Assembly (NCBI RefSeq): GCF_901933205.1
Contig: NC_044596.1
Span: 4,404,001-4,468,000, forward strand
Reading direction: 5' to 3'
Source of the DNA: Camarhynchus parvulus
Taxonomy: Eukaryota > Chordata > Aves > Passeriformes > Thraupidae
DNA: 64,000 nt
The first letter of the stretch is position 1. Every line of letters starts with the position of its first letter. A program made the translations under genes and the position numbers. Under the pieces are notes generated by a model, which was given only the letters and a program-made list of their open reading frames with translations, did not search any database and was not told where the DNA came from. Shown in pieces: positions 11,590 to 23,000 of this stretch.

Positions 11590-11870
11590 GGTTTAAAAGG
11601 GTTGAACAGGGTTTGATAAAGAGTTTGGAGCATCTCAAAGATTGGGATTTCTTTCCTTGCCTCAATAAAGGGTTTGGAGCATCCCAAATATTAAAGTTGT
11701 ATCTTTCCCTGCTTTGATAAAGAGTTTGGAGCGTCTCAAAGATTGGGATTGCATCTTTGCCTGTCTCTGTAAAAGATTTGGAGCATCCCAAATATTGCGA
11801 TTTCTTTCCCTGCCTCTACAAAGGGTTTGGAGCTTCCCAAATATTGGGATTCCATCTTTCCCCGCCTTAA
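11590..11870 (-). repeat. Minisatellite A, inverted copy
   Basis: About six units of the reverse complement of the array at 8420-9440 (ATAAAGGGTTTGGAGCATCC, CAAATATTGGGATTTCTTTC). The arms are about 2.2 kb apart. Confidence 0.88.
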
Positions 11871-11894
11871 TTTAAAGGTAGGAAAAACAACTCA

Positions 11895-12325
11895 CAGGAT
11901 TTTGGGGGACAAACACCCAGTGAAGTTTGGGGTTTTGGGAAGCAAATATCCCATGAAATTTGGGGGTTGGGGAGGCAAACATCTCGAGAAGTTTGGGGTT
12001 TTGGGAGATGAACATTCAATGAAGTTTGGGGTTTTGGGAGACAAATACCCAGTGAAGTTTGGGGTTCTGGAGATGAACATCCAGTGAAATTTGGGGTTTT
12101 GGAGATGAGTATCCTGTGAAGTTTTGGGGTTTTGGGACACAAATATCCTGTGAAGTTTGGGGTTCTGGGATATGAACCCTCTGTGAAGTTTGGGGCTCTG
12201 GAGATGAACACCCAGTGAATTTGGGGTTCTGGGAGATGAACACCCAGTGAATTTGGGGCTCTGGAGATGAACACCCAGTGAATTTGGGGTTTTGACTGGG
12301 AACACCCAGTGAATTTGGGGTTTCT
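11895..12325 (+). repeat. Minisatellite B (plus copy), AGTTTGGGGTTTTGGGAGA unit
   Basis: About 13 copies of a 30-35 bp unit (GTGAAGTTTGGGGTTTTGGG, AGATGAACACCCA). Reverse-complement copies occur at 15838-16070. Confidence 0.9.
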
Positions 12326-12594
12326 CCAGGACAGGTCCCACACAGATGCTGGCAGCCCCACCCTGCCCAGTGTCACATCCTGGGCACCTCGGGGACAGCA
12401 GGGGTGGAGTCTCTGACTTTGTTCTCTTTGGAGATTATTATTTATTTATTTTTCCCCACCAGTTTGGTTTTTAGCTCACCCAATATTTAGGCAGCTCTGA
12501 TCTCCTTTTTAATTAATTGCAGGAGTGTCACTTTGAGTGTTTCTTCTGCTAATGAGCATTTCCTTATTCCTGTTCTTAGTTTTAGTTTTAGTTT

Positions 12595-12840
12595 CATATA
12601 TTTATATTTATATTTATATCTATATCTATATCTATATCTATATTTCTATCTATATGTATATGTATATGTATATGTATATTTATATTTATATTTATATTTA
12701 TATTTATATTTATATCTATATCTATATCTATATCTATATCTATATCTATATATCTATATCTATATATCTATATCTATATCTATATTTATACCTATGTTTG
12801 TATTTATAAGTTATATTTATATTTATAAATATTTTAAATT
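12595..12840. repeat. TATATC/TATATT microsatellite
   Basis: Long TATATC, TATATT and TATATG hexamer tracts. 12850-13830 is ordinary unique intergenic sequence without a recognisable exon. Confidence 0.92.
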
Positions 12841-13834
12841 TTTTTTTAAAATTTATTTTTATTTCTTTTTATTCCATGTGTGGGAACCTCAGGAATCACT
12901 GCTTGCTGAGCTGGAGGAGCTTTATTCACCCCCGAGACGTTTTCACACAAATTTAGCCTCACTTTACATCAAACCCCGTTGATTTTACATTTCTGCTGAT
13001 TTAAATACAGTCACACCGAGCTGGTTCCATCACCACAACATCCTTTGCTGGCTGCTGGAAGGAGCAAAGCTCTGATCTGCCCGGATCCCACCTGATTTTG
13101 AGGCAAATTCTCCCCTAAATCCCTTTTCCCATCAGCTGTGCCACACTCCAGAGCCAGCCCGGTCCTGTCCTTGTCACCTTTGGCAGCTTCTCCCAGGAAA
13201 CCAAATCCCACATTTCCCAGGCAGCTCCTTTGTCCTCCTTATCTCGAGGTTGGCACCTCCTGTGTGTGACAGAGCACAAAAAACATTCCAGATTTTGGCC
13301 TGGGAGTGCCAAAATTTTAATATTTAAAATAATAATATTCCCAAATCTTGGATTCCCACCCCTTGGAGCGGGCAGGACTTCAAAGTCCTCCTGGGTTTTG
13401 TCACTACAAAAGGCAGCTCTGAGCTCTGAGAGTGCCTAAATCCTGCGTGAAGCTGATTAATTTACACCCTGTTAATTACCAGGTGCCTTTCCAAGGGGCT
13501 GCTCCAGCCATTGCACCGCACAATGTCATTTTCAAGGGGAATTAAATCCTTTGTTTCTGTGTTTGTGGAGTTGTTTTGAAAGGCATCATCTCCCACCTGG
13601 GAATTTTCTCTCATCCCGAAGGCCTTTGTTACCTTTAATCAAAGACAACTATTAATAATGAATCCCCTAAATAAAAATGGGCTCCATGCCTTGGAAGTGC
13701 AGAATAAATATGGTGAATTTCAGAGTTCCATGAGGGTATTCCAGAGTACCTGGAGCGTCTGAATGTTGGGATCTCACCTGGCTGGAGGGAAACTGAGCCA
13801 GGAGCAGCTGAATGCTCCGAGCAGAGCAAAAACC

Positions 13835-14010
13835 AAAAATCAATCCCCAATCCCTGGCTCCTCCCAGTATGGATTTCACCCTGAATATTGATTTTCACAA
13901 TCCCCAATCCCTGGCTCCTCCCAGTATGGATTTCCACCCTGAATATTGATTTTCACAATCCCCAATCCCTGGCTCCTCCCAGTATGGATTTCCACCCTGA
14001 ATATTGACCT
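13835..14010. repeat. Tandem repeat, 61-62 bp unit, three copies
   Basis: Three near-identical copies of AATCCCCAATCCCTGGCTCC, TCCCAGTATGGATTTCCACC, CTGAATATTGATTTTCAC. Confidence 0.9.
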
Positions 14011-14169
14011 CATGTTTTTATTACGCACCCCATTCGTGGAAAAACTCTCATTTTTCTCTCGACAAAACTCAGTTAGGAAACGAAAATAAATAGGAAATTG
14101 CCTTGCTGCTGAAAGTGTGAGGGCTGAGCCAGGGCCCTGCCCAGGGATGATTTGCAAGAACCGTTGTGG

Positions 14170-15090
14170 TTTCAGCTCTGAGAGCCCCCAGGCTCAGGGA
14201 CAGGGGACAGCACCGGGCTGGGTGTCCCTGTCCCTGAGAGTCCCCAGGCTCTGTGTCCCTGTCCCTGAGAGGGGACAGCAGCCAGGTTGTGTGTCCCTGT
14301 CCCCTGAGAGTCCCCAGGCTCTGTGTCCCTGTCCGTTGAGTCCCCCCGCCAGGGGACACCCCCAGGCTGAGTGTCCCTGTCCCCTCAGAGCCCCCCAGAC
14401 TGAGTGTCCCTGTCCCTGAGAACCCCCCCCAGCCTCTGTGTCTGTGTCCCTGTCCCCTCAGAGCTCCCAGGCTCTGTGTCCCTGTCCCCTGAGGGCTCCC
14501 CAGACAGGGGACACCCCCAGGCCGATGTCCCTGTCCCCTCAGAGCCCCTCAGGCTGGTGTCCCTGTCCCCGACACCCTCAGGCTGGTGTCCCTGTCCCTG
14601 AGACCCCCAGGCCGATGTCCCTGTCCCCTCAGAGCCCCAGGCTGAGTGTCCCTGTCCCTCAGACCCCTCAGGCTGAGTGTCCCTGTCCCCTCAGAGCCCC
14701 CAGGCTGGTGTCCCTGTCCCCTCAGAGCCCCTCAGGCTGGTGTCCCTGTCCCCGACACCCTCAGGCTGGTGTCCCTGTCCCTCAGAGCCCCCAGGCCGAT
14801 GTCCCTGTCCCTCAGAGCCTCAGGCTGAGTGTCCCTGTCCCCTCAGAGCCCCCAGGCTGAGTGTCCCTGTCCCCTCAGACCCCTCAGGCTGAGTGTCCCT
14901 GTCCCCTCAGAGCCCCCGCTGGTGTCCCTGTCCCGTCAGCAGCCTGCAGGCGGAGTGCGGGTTCGGGTCCCCGCAGAGCCCCCAGGCTGGTGTCCCTGTC
15001 CCCTCAGAGCCCTCAGGCTGAGTGTCCCTGTCCCTCAGAGCCCCTCAGGCTGAGTGTCCCTGACACCCTCAGGCTCTGTGTCCCTGTCCC
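14170..15090. repeat. Minisatellite, GTGTCCCTGTCCCCTCAGAG unit
   Basis: About 28 copies of a 28-36 bp unit (GTGTCCCTGTCCCCTCAGAG, CCCCCAGGCTGA). Cytosine-rich on the plus strand. The open frames are periodic (P/S/L/V) and not judged to be genes. Confidence 0.92.
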
Positions 15091-15109
15091 CGTGCCAGCA
15101 GCTGGCAGG

Positions 15110-15395
15110 GCAGCCGGAGGAAGTGGCAGGGCCGGCTCTGCTGCCAGGGTTGGGGACAGTGGCAGGGCCGGGGACAGCGGCAGGGCCGGGGACAGTGGCA
15201 GGGCGGGGGACAGCGGCAGGGCCAGCTCTGCTGCCAGGGCCGGGGACAGTGGCAGGGCCGGGGACAGTGGCAGGGCTGGGGACAGCGGCAGGGCCGGGGA
15301 CAGCGGCAGGGTTGGGGACAGCGGCAGGGTCGGGGACAGTGGCAGGGTTGGGGACAGTGGCAGGGCCAGCTCTGCTGCCAGCCCCGGGGCGCTGC
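15110..15395. repeat. Minisatellite, GGGGACAGTGGCAGGGCC unit
   Basis: About 15 copies of an 18-bp unit GGGGACAGYGGCAGGGYY. In frame it would encode AGPGTV-like repeats, but there is no sign of a gene. Confidence 0.9.
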
Positions 15396-15499
15396 CAGGC
15401 AGGGTCAGGCATTGCCAGGGCTGTGCTGGTGTCTCCAGGAAACCTCTCCAGGCTCCCGGCCCGGCTCAGCAAACCCAGAGCTCCTTCCTGCCAGCGCCA

Positions 15500-15662
15500 G
15501 GGGTTTGGGGTTTGGGGTTTGGAGGGTTTGGGGGGTTTGGGGTTTGGGGTTTGGGGTTTGGGGTTTGGGGTTGGGGGTTTGGGGGTTTGGGAGTTGGGGG
15601 TTTGGGGGTTTGGGATTTGGGGTTTTGGGGGTTTGGGGGTTTGGGGTTTGGGGGTTTGCAGC
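15500..15662 (+). repeat. GGGGTTT heptamer tract (G-quadruplex-prone)
   Basis: About 22 GGGGTTT/GGGGGTTT units on the plus strand, with GGGATTT and GGGAGTT variants. Runs of at least four G-triplets with 3-nt loops fit the G-quadruplex pattern over the full length. Confidence 0.9.
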
Positions 15663-15837
15663 AGGGTTTGCTCCCAGCTCAGCTGGAGCTGCAGCTTTTG
15701 TTGGCCATTTCAGCCCTTCCACATCCTGCCCGGGGGCTGTGGGAGCTCCCCAGGACCCCAAACCAGAGTGGGGGACAGAAAAATGCTCCTCATCCTCCTG
15801 CCCTGGGGCTGCTCCTGCGTTTCCCGAGGATTTCCCA

Positions 15838-16070
15838 GCCAAAACCCCAAACTTCACAGGGTGTTCATCTTCCAAAACCCCAAAACTTCGCTGGATATTT
15901 GTCTCCCAAAACCCCAAACTTCACACAGTGTTCATCTGCAGAATCCCCAATTTCATGGGATATTTGTCTCCTAGAACCCCAAATTTCACCAAATTTTCAT
16001 CTCCCAGAACCTCAAAACTTCCCAGGGTGTTCATCTCCAAAACTCTAAAACTTCACTGGATTATTCTCCC
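15838..16070 (-). repeat. Minisatellite B, inverted copy
   Basis: About six units of the reverse complement of the array at 11895-12325 (CCCAAAACCCCAAACTTCAC, TGTTCATCTCC). 16070-16500 is AT-rich sequence without a gene; 16500-16940 is unique. Confidence 0.88.
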
Positions 16071-16944
16071 AGAATAATAATAAAAAAAATATCATTCTCC
16101 CAGAATAAAAAATTATTCTTCCAGAATAAAAAAAAAATAATTTTCCCAGGAAATCCTTCAGGATTCCCTCCATCCCTGACAGGGAATGATTCTCCTGGGA
16201 GTCCTGCCCAGGCTCCAGCTTAAACCTGGCTTAAATCCCCCCTTCCCTGCCCTGAGCTCAGTTTATAAATTATTCTCTCAGGAAATCCCAGGAAATTCCA
16301 TTTGTGCTGCTCCTCTGAGGAGCCCTGAGCTCCCAACATCAAATAAAAAAAATATTTAAAATATATATATACTAAAAAAAAACAACATAAAAATAACCTG
16401 TAACCCCAAATTCTTCTTTTTATATTTTAAAAATATTTAAATGTATAAAATATTTTAAAATATTCCAAAACCCAAACCCGTGGAATCTCCCAGGGTAGGA
16501 AGGATGGACAAGGCAGGGGCGTGGAAAAAAAAGCTGAATTTTAGATGTAAAACATCAGGGCAATGTTTTGGGGTTTTTTTTCACTGTTTGCATAATTGGT
16601 GACCACAGATAATCCCCTGAAATGACCTAAATTTGTCCCATCCGGGGGCTTTCCAAACCCAGGTTGTTTTTTGAAATTCTGGTTTCAGCTTTGCTTTTTT
16701 CTTCTTTTTTAAGTTTTTAAAATTTTCTTTATTTCTTTCTTTCTCTCCTGGCGTCTTCCCCAGCAGAATTTTGGTTCTAAAACGCTGATTTTGGGAGCAA
16801 AAATGAGAGTTCACCTGGGGCTGCCTCGCCTGAGTCAAGGAAAATGAGATTTCATTGGAGATTTCCTGGGGAAAAGGGAACCGAGGCACCAAACGGCTGG
16901 GAAATGGCAAAGGGGGGCAAAAAACGCTCTGAAAAATCAGGGGA

Positions 16945-18110
16945 AATGACACACGGGATCAGGAGAAAATTCCCTGTGGGATCAGGAATTTCCTATGGGA
17001 TCAGGAGGAATTTTCTTACAGGATCAGGAGAAATTTCCTCATGGATTTAGGAATTTCTTCATGGAATCAGGAGGCATTTCCTATGGGATCGGGAGGAATT
17101 TTCGTATGGGATCAGGAAGATTTTCCTCATGGAATCAGGAATTTCCTTATAGGATCAGCAGGAATTTCCTCATGGAATCATCAGGAATTTCCCTACTGAA
17201 TCAGGAGGAATTTTCCTATGGGATCAGGAGAAATTTCCCCATGGAATTAGGAAGAATTTCCTATGGAATCAGCAGGAATTTCCTATGGGATCAGGAGGAG
17301 TTTTCTATAGGATCAGGAAGAATTTTCCCATGGAATCAGCAGGAATTTCCTATGAGATCAGGAGAAATTTTCCTACAGGATCAGGAGGAATTTCCTATGG
17401 GATCAGGAGAAATTTCCTCATGGATTTAGGAATTTCTTCATGGAATCAGGAGGCATTTCCTATGGGATCAGGAAGAATTTTCCTATGGGATCAGGAAGAT
17501 TTTCCTCATGGGATCAGCAGGAATTTCCTCATGGAATCGGGAATTTGCTATGGGATCAGGAGGAATTTTCCTATGGGATCAGGAGGAGTTTCTTCATAGA
17601 ATCAGGAGGAATTTTCCTATGGGATCAAAAGGACTTTCCCTGTGGAATCAGCAGGAATTTCCTTATAGGATCAGGATGAATTTCCTCATGGCATCAGGAG
17701 GAATTTTCTATGGGATCAGCAGGAATTTCCTATGGAATCAGGAGGAAATTTCCTATGGAGTCAAGAGGATTTTCCTATGGGATCAGGAAGGTTTTCATCA
17801 TGGAATCAGCACGAATTTCCTCATGGAATCAGGAATTTCCTTATAGGATCAGCAGGAATTTCCTCATGGAATCAGGAATATGCTATGGGATCAGGAGGAA
17901 TTTTCCTATGGGATCAGGAGGAATTTTCCTATGGGATTAGAAGGAATTTCCTCATAGGATCAGAAGGAATTTCCCTGTGGAATCAGCAGGAATTTCTTCA
18001 TAGAATCAGGAGGAATTTTGTTTTACAGGATCAGGAGGATTTCCCTATGGAATCAGGAGGAATTTCCTATGGGATCAGGAAGAATTTTCCTACAGGATCA
18101 GGAGGAATTT
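16945..18110. repeat. Minisatellite, GGAATTTCCTATGGGATCAG unit
   Basis: Roughly 45 copies of a 22-27 bp unit (GGAATTTCCTATGGGATCAG, GA). About fifteen units carry the intact GGAATTTCC core, which resembles a Rel/NF-kB half-palindrome. The array ends about 1.9 kb before the CCND3 start codon. 18110-18590 is unique sequence. Confidence 0.93.
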
Positions 18111-18599
18111 CCAGTCCCCATTCCCTGAGGTATCCCAGGAATTCCTGGATGTGACAGAGTGCTCAGGGCTGCTGACAAGCTGGGGACCAGTCCCAGGCTG
18201 GGGCTGGGACATCCTGCAGGGATTTTCCAGCCCCAGCAATTCCAGGAACACCCCCAGCTTCCTCCAGCCCCACATCCCTTGGAAAACTCCCACTTTTCAT
18301 CACCAACATCCCCCAAAAAAAAAAAAAAAAATCCCAATTTTATCACTCACCCCGCCGAGCTCCTGGAAACCTCGGAGGGTTTTTTTATCATTTTCACTCC
18401 CAAGGAATTTCCTTTTTTAACCTTGCCCGAGCCAGGACGCCGCCTATCTACGGCCAGCAGCGACCAAAATTTGGTTTTCCTGGAATTTTCCCCCCATTTC
18501 CCTGCCCACAGCCACACATTTTAGGCTTTTTAGGATCTTGCACTTTAATTTTTTTTTTTTTTTGTATTTCCAGCCTGCCCCTGTGGCTTGCAGAGGCTC

Positions 18600-19290
18600 C
18601 ACTTGTGCCCAGTCAACAATTACAAAATTACAAATTACAAATTACACAAAATTACAATTACACCCCGAAACTTTCCATTCCCAAAGACACAGCCCCAAAA
18701 GCGAAAGGCCCAAAAGGAACCGCTGTGGTTTAAAGAAGAAAAATAAGAAAATAATAAAAATAACAAAAAAAATTAAACAATGAACTATAAAAATAAATTA
18801 AAAATAAAAATAAATTAAAAGAAACAAAATAACAAAAATGAAACCATAACAAAACCAGAAGGCCCAAAATATTTTTCTTTTCTTTTATATATTTTTATTT
18901 TATATATTTAATAATATTTTAATTATTATTTACATTTTATATATTTTAATATGTTTTTAATATCTTTATTTTATATTTTTATTTTTTATTTTTATATTTT
19001 AATTTTTATATTTTTATTTTATATGATTTTTATATTTTTATATATCAAATATTTAACTTCATACGTAAAATAGATAAACTTTATATTTTTCTCATCTATT
19101 TATTTTATCTATTTTTATATAAAAATATTTTGCTTCATATATTTTTATATAGAAAATAAATTTCTATTAAATGTTTTTATTTTATATATTTATATCTATA
19201 ACACATACATTTTATAGAGGTTATAAATATATAATTTTTAATTATAAATTTTATATATACAATACAAAATTTATATATAAAATATGAATT
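18600..19290. repeat. AT-rich low-complexity block upstream of CCND3
   Basis: ACAAATTACAAATT-like repeats, then long TTTTATATATTT-type sequence. 19290-19540 is mixed, with a purine A/G-rich tract at about 19425-19510. No gene evidence. Confidence 0.85.
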
Positions 19291-19589
19291 TTAGATGCTG
19301 ATTTCTGACGCTTTATCTGGGCAGCTCTCCCCGCGCTTGTTATCTCCCGCAGAGCCGCACCAGGGTGAATTTTGGAAGCCAGCAGGCTACAAACATGCGC
19401 ACTTCTGATTATTTCCACAGCCTTGAAAAAAATGTGCTAAAAAAAGGGGAAAAAAACGAAAAAAAACAAGAAAAAATGGAAAAAAAAGGGGGGGAAAAAA
19501 GGGGAAAAAAGTTACAGGACAAGGAATTCAAGTGTCAGGGGTTGCCAGACGCCTCGGAGCGGGGAGATGAAGGGGATTCGGCGGGAACT

Positions 19590-20053
19590 GGCGAGGGTGG
19601 CGCAGTGTCCCCGTGTCTGTCCGCCTGTCTGTCCCCCTGTCTGTCCCCGTGTCCCCCCCCCAAGATGGCAGCAGCGCCCCACGTGCGCCCGTCCCGCCAG
19701 AGCCCCCCTGGCCCCGCCCCCTCCGCGGCGCTCAGCCCTCTGATTGGTGAATACCGCTTATACCCACGCCCCCAATTCGGCGGGCGCGGCGTTGCTGCTC
19801 GGTGATTGGCTGCGGCGCAGCGGTACCTCTCGGTGATTGGCTGCGGCGCAGCGGTACCGCTCGGTGATTGGCTGCGGCGCGGGCACGCCCCCCCCGGCGC
19901 GCGGCGGCGCTGGGGGCCGGGGCCGGGGCGGGAGCGGCTCCAGTTCCCGGCGTCCCGCGGCGGAGCCGGCGGTGCCCGCGGCGCCTCCTGCGCGTCCCCT
20001 GCGCGTCCCCTGCGCGTCCCCTGCGCGTCCCCGCAGCCCCTGCCCGCCCCCCC
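19590..20053 (+). promoter_or_regulatory. CCND3: CCND3 CpG-rich promoter
   Basis: A strongly CpG-rich block directly before the CCND3 start codon at 20054, sharply bounded on the left by AT-rich DNA. It contains a CTGTCTGTCC repeat (about 19610-19660), four inverted CCAAT boxes and a CCTGCGCGTCCC repeat near 19990-20035 in the presumed 5'UTR. No TATA box is seen. Confidence 0.78.
19800..19887 (+). promoter_or_regulatory. 31-bp tandem triplication with NF-Y-type inverted CCAAT boxes
   Basis: Three copies, 31 bp apart, of CTCGGTGATTGGCTGCGGCG followed by CAGCGGTAC place ATTGG at 19805, 19836 and 19867. A fourth ATTGG lies at 19743. About three helical turns separate neighbouring boxes, the spacing often seen for NF-Y pairs. 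They sit about 185-250 bp upstream of the ATG. Confidence 0.8.
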
Positions 20054-23000
20054 ATGGAGCTGCTGTGCGTGGAATCCGCGGCCCGCGCCCCCCGCGCCGG
20101 CTGGGACCCGCATCTGCTGGGGGACCGGCGGGTGCTGCAGAACCTGCTGAGCACGGAGGAGCGCTACAGCCCCCGCGTGTCCTACTTCCAGTGCGTGCAG
20201 AGGGACATCCAGCCCTACATGCGGAAGATGTTGGCCTTCTGGATGCTGGAGGTACCGGAATGCTGCGGGGTTTGCCCCAAAAACCCGGGGGGACAAGCGG
20301 GGGACGAGCCGGCGCTGATGGGTGCCGGGCACAGCGGTGGTGCCGGTGGGGATGGAGGGTGAAACTCGCTCTCCTGTGCTAAAATTGGCATTTGTCCCCC
20401 CAAAAGCTCCGGGCAGGGCTCAGCTCAGCCCCCCGGGGGGAAATAATAACGCTGCCGAAATGAAAAATGAATCTGCGGGTGGAGTTCGGGGCTTGGGGGG
20501 ATGTCCTGGTGCTGTCCCAATAAATGACAATTCCGCAGGGCTCGATCCTGCCTGTCCCAGCCGGTGCTGCGGGGAGCGCTTCCAAAAAATCCAGAATATT
20601 TCAATTTTAAAGGGGTTTCCCCCCACTCCCCCCGCTGTCATTATTCCCGCAATTGAAGAAGGCTCGGTGGGTAAACCCCGCTTTGGGGAGCGGCTCCTGT
20701 GCAGCCCTAAAAGCAGCGAGGTGCCACTGGAGGATGTCACGACCCGCGTGTCATTGTCCCCGGCGCTGCTGGCAGCGGGAGCAGGGCGGCGTTCGCTGCA
20801 GAAGGAGCAGAAACCGCGATAGATGCTATGGTGGTGTCGAAAGGAGGAAGCTCGCTGTGACAAGTGTTGCGGTGCTGGGGGCAGATAAGAGGCACGGCGC
20901 TGAAATTTGGAGCTGCTGGGCTCCGCTGGTGGCTGAGGGAGGGGAATTTGGGGGATTTGGGGGTTGGGTTGGGTGCTGCCATTCATTCTCCTCGCATCCC
21001 TGGAGAGCTCCGAGGGGAATTGCCGGCCCTGGATCCTTCTCTCCAGCCAAAAAAATGCACCAAAAAAAAGGAAATTTGGAGCACCAGAGCTGCCCAGGGC
21101 AGGGTGGCAGCTGGCAGGGGATATCCCCAGCCGGGCACAGCAGAAACGGGGCAAATTCAGATTTATCCACGTGGAATTTATTCAGATTTATTCCAGGTGG
21201 AATTGCCAGCCCTGGATCCTTCTCTCCACCCCCCCAGCAACCTGAGGGAAGGAAACTGAGGCACTGGGAGATCCCTGGGCATGGAGAGCCCTCATCCCTG
21301 GGTTTCCATGCATTTCAACCCTTTTTGGGGCACATCCTGCTCCAGTATAGAGGGAATACCCAGGGTTCTGAAGGATTTGTTCCATCCCGAGCTGCCCAGG
21401 GCAGGGGTGGCAGCTGGCAGGGGACATCCCCAGCAGGGCACAGCAGAAATGGGGCAAATTCAGATTTATCCACGTGTTCCAGGTGGAATTGCCAGCCCTG
21501 GATCCTTCTGTCCACCCTCCAGCCAAAAAAATGCACCAAAAAAAAAAGGAAAATTTGGAGCACCAGAGCTGCCCAGGGCAGGGTGGCAGCTGGCAGGGGA
21601 TATCCCCAGCAGGGCACAGCAGAAATGGGGCAAATTCAGATTTATCCACGTGTTCCAGGTGGAATTGCCAGCCCTGGATCCTTCTCTCCACCCTCCAGCC
21701 AAAAAATGCACCAAAAAAAGGAAATTTGGAGCACCAGAGCTGCCCAGGGCAGGGGTGGCAGCTGGCATGGGATATCCCCAGCAGGGCACAGCAGAAACGG
21801 GGCCAAATTGGGGCAAATTCAGGTTTCTCCACGTGCTCTTTGGAGCTGCAGCTGCTCCCCACAGGAAGGTGAAGCCTCAGGGTGACGCCACCCTGCAGCT
21901 CCTCGTGACGAGTGTGAAGCAGCAGCTCTGAAGCCGTGCTCGGCTCCCTCCCCTCACCAAAACTTCCTTTTCTCCCCGCTGTCTGCGGCAGGTGTGTGAG
22001 GAGCAGAAGTGTGAGGAGGAGGTGTTCCCTCTGGCCATGAACTACGTGGATCGCTTCCTGGCCTCGGTGGCCGTGCAGAAGAACCACCTGCAGCTGCTGG
22101 GGGCTGTGTGCATGCTGCTGGCCTCCAAGCTCAGGGAAACCATGCCCCTGACCGTGGAGAAGCTCTGCATCTACACCGACAACTCCATCACCCCCGAGGA
22201 GCTGCTGGTAACCGCTGTGTTCCCTCCCAGTGCCCAGCTCCTCCTGGCATCCCCTGATCCCATCCCTCTGCTTTTCCCTCCTCCTTGGTGAAGGATTTTC
22301 CATCCTCTCCATGCAGAGCAGCAGAATTGTTCCCTCCTGGTTGTGGAGGAAGTTTCCTGTCCCAGCTCTGAGCTGTCACTCTGAGTTGTCACTCCAGTGA
22401 CATCTCCAAGGCTCACAGCTCTGCTTGGCATCTCCTGATCCTGCTGTCCTGATCCCATCCCTCTGCATTCCCCTCCTCCTTGGTGAAGGATTTTCCATCC
22501 TACCCGTGCAGAGCAGCAGAATTATCCCCTCAATTGTCCCCTCCTAGTTGTGGATAGAAGTTTCCTGTGCCACTACCGAGCTGTCACTCTGAGTTTTCAC
22601 TCCAGTGACATCTCCAAAACTCACAGCTCTGGGAACATCCCAGTGCCCAGCTCCTCCTGGCATCCCCTGATTCCATCCCTCTGCTTTCCCCTCCTCCTTG
22701 GTGAAGGATTTTCCATCCTACCCGTGCAGAGCAGCAGAATTGTTCCCTCCTGGTTGTGGATGGAAGTTTCCTGTCCCATCTCTGGGCTGTCACTCTGAAT
22801 TGTCACTCCAGTGACATCTCCAAGGCTCACAGCTCTGCTTGGCATCTCCTGATCCTGCTGTCCTGATCCCATCCCTCTGCATTCCCCTCCTCCTTGGTGA
22901 AGGATTTTCCATCCTACCCATGATGGGCAGCAGAATTGTCACCTCAGTTGTCCCCTCCTGGCTGTGGATGAAGTTTCCTGTCCCAGCTCTGAGCTGTCAC

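Noticed and set aside
14861..16048. Open frame of 395 codons upstream of CCND3
   Set aside because: It crosses four different minisatellites and encodes AGDSGR-type and GFGVWGLGF-type runs dictated by the repeats; no start context or homology.
20653..21885. Long open frame of 410 codons over CCND3 intron 1
   Set aside because: It follows the 170-190 bp tandem repeat, has repeat-periodic composition and spans part of a real intron between proven CCND3 exons.
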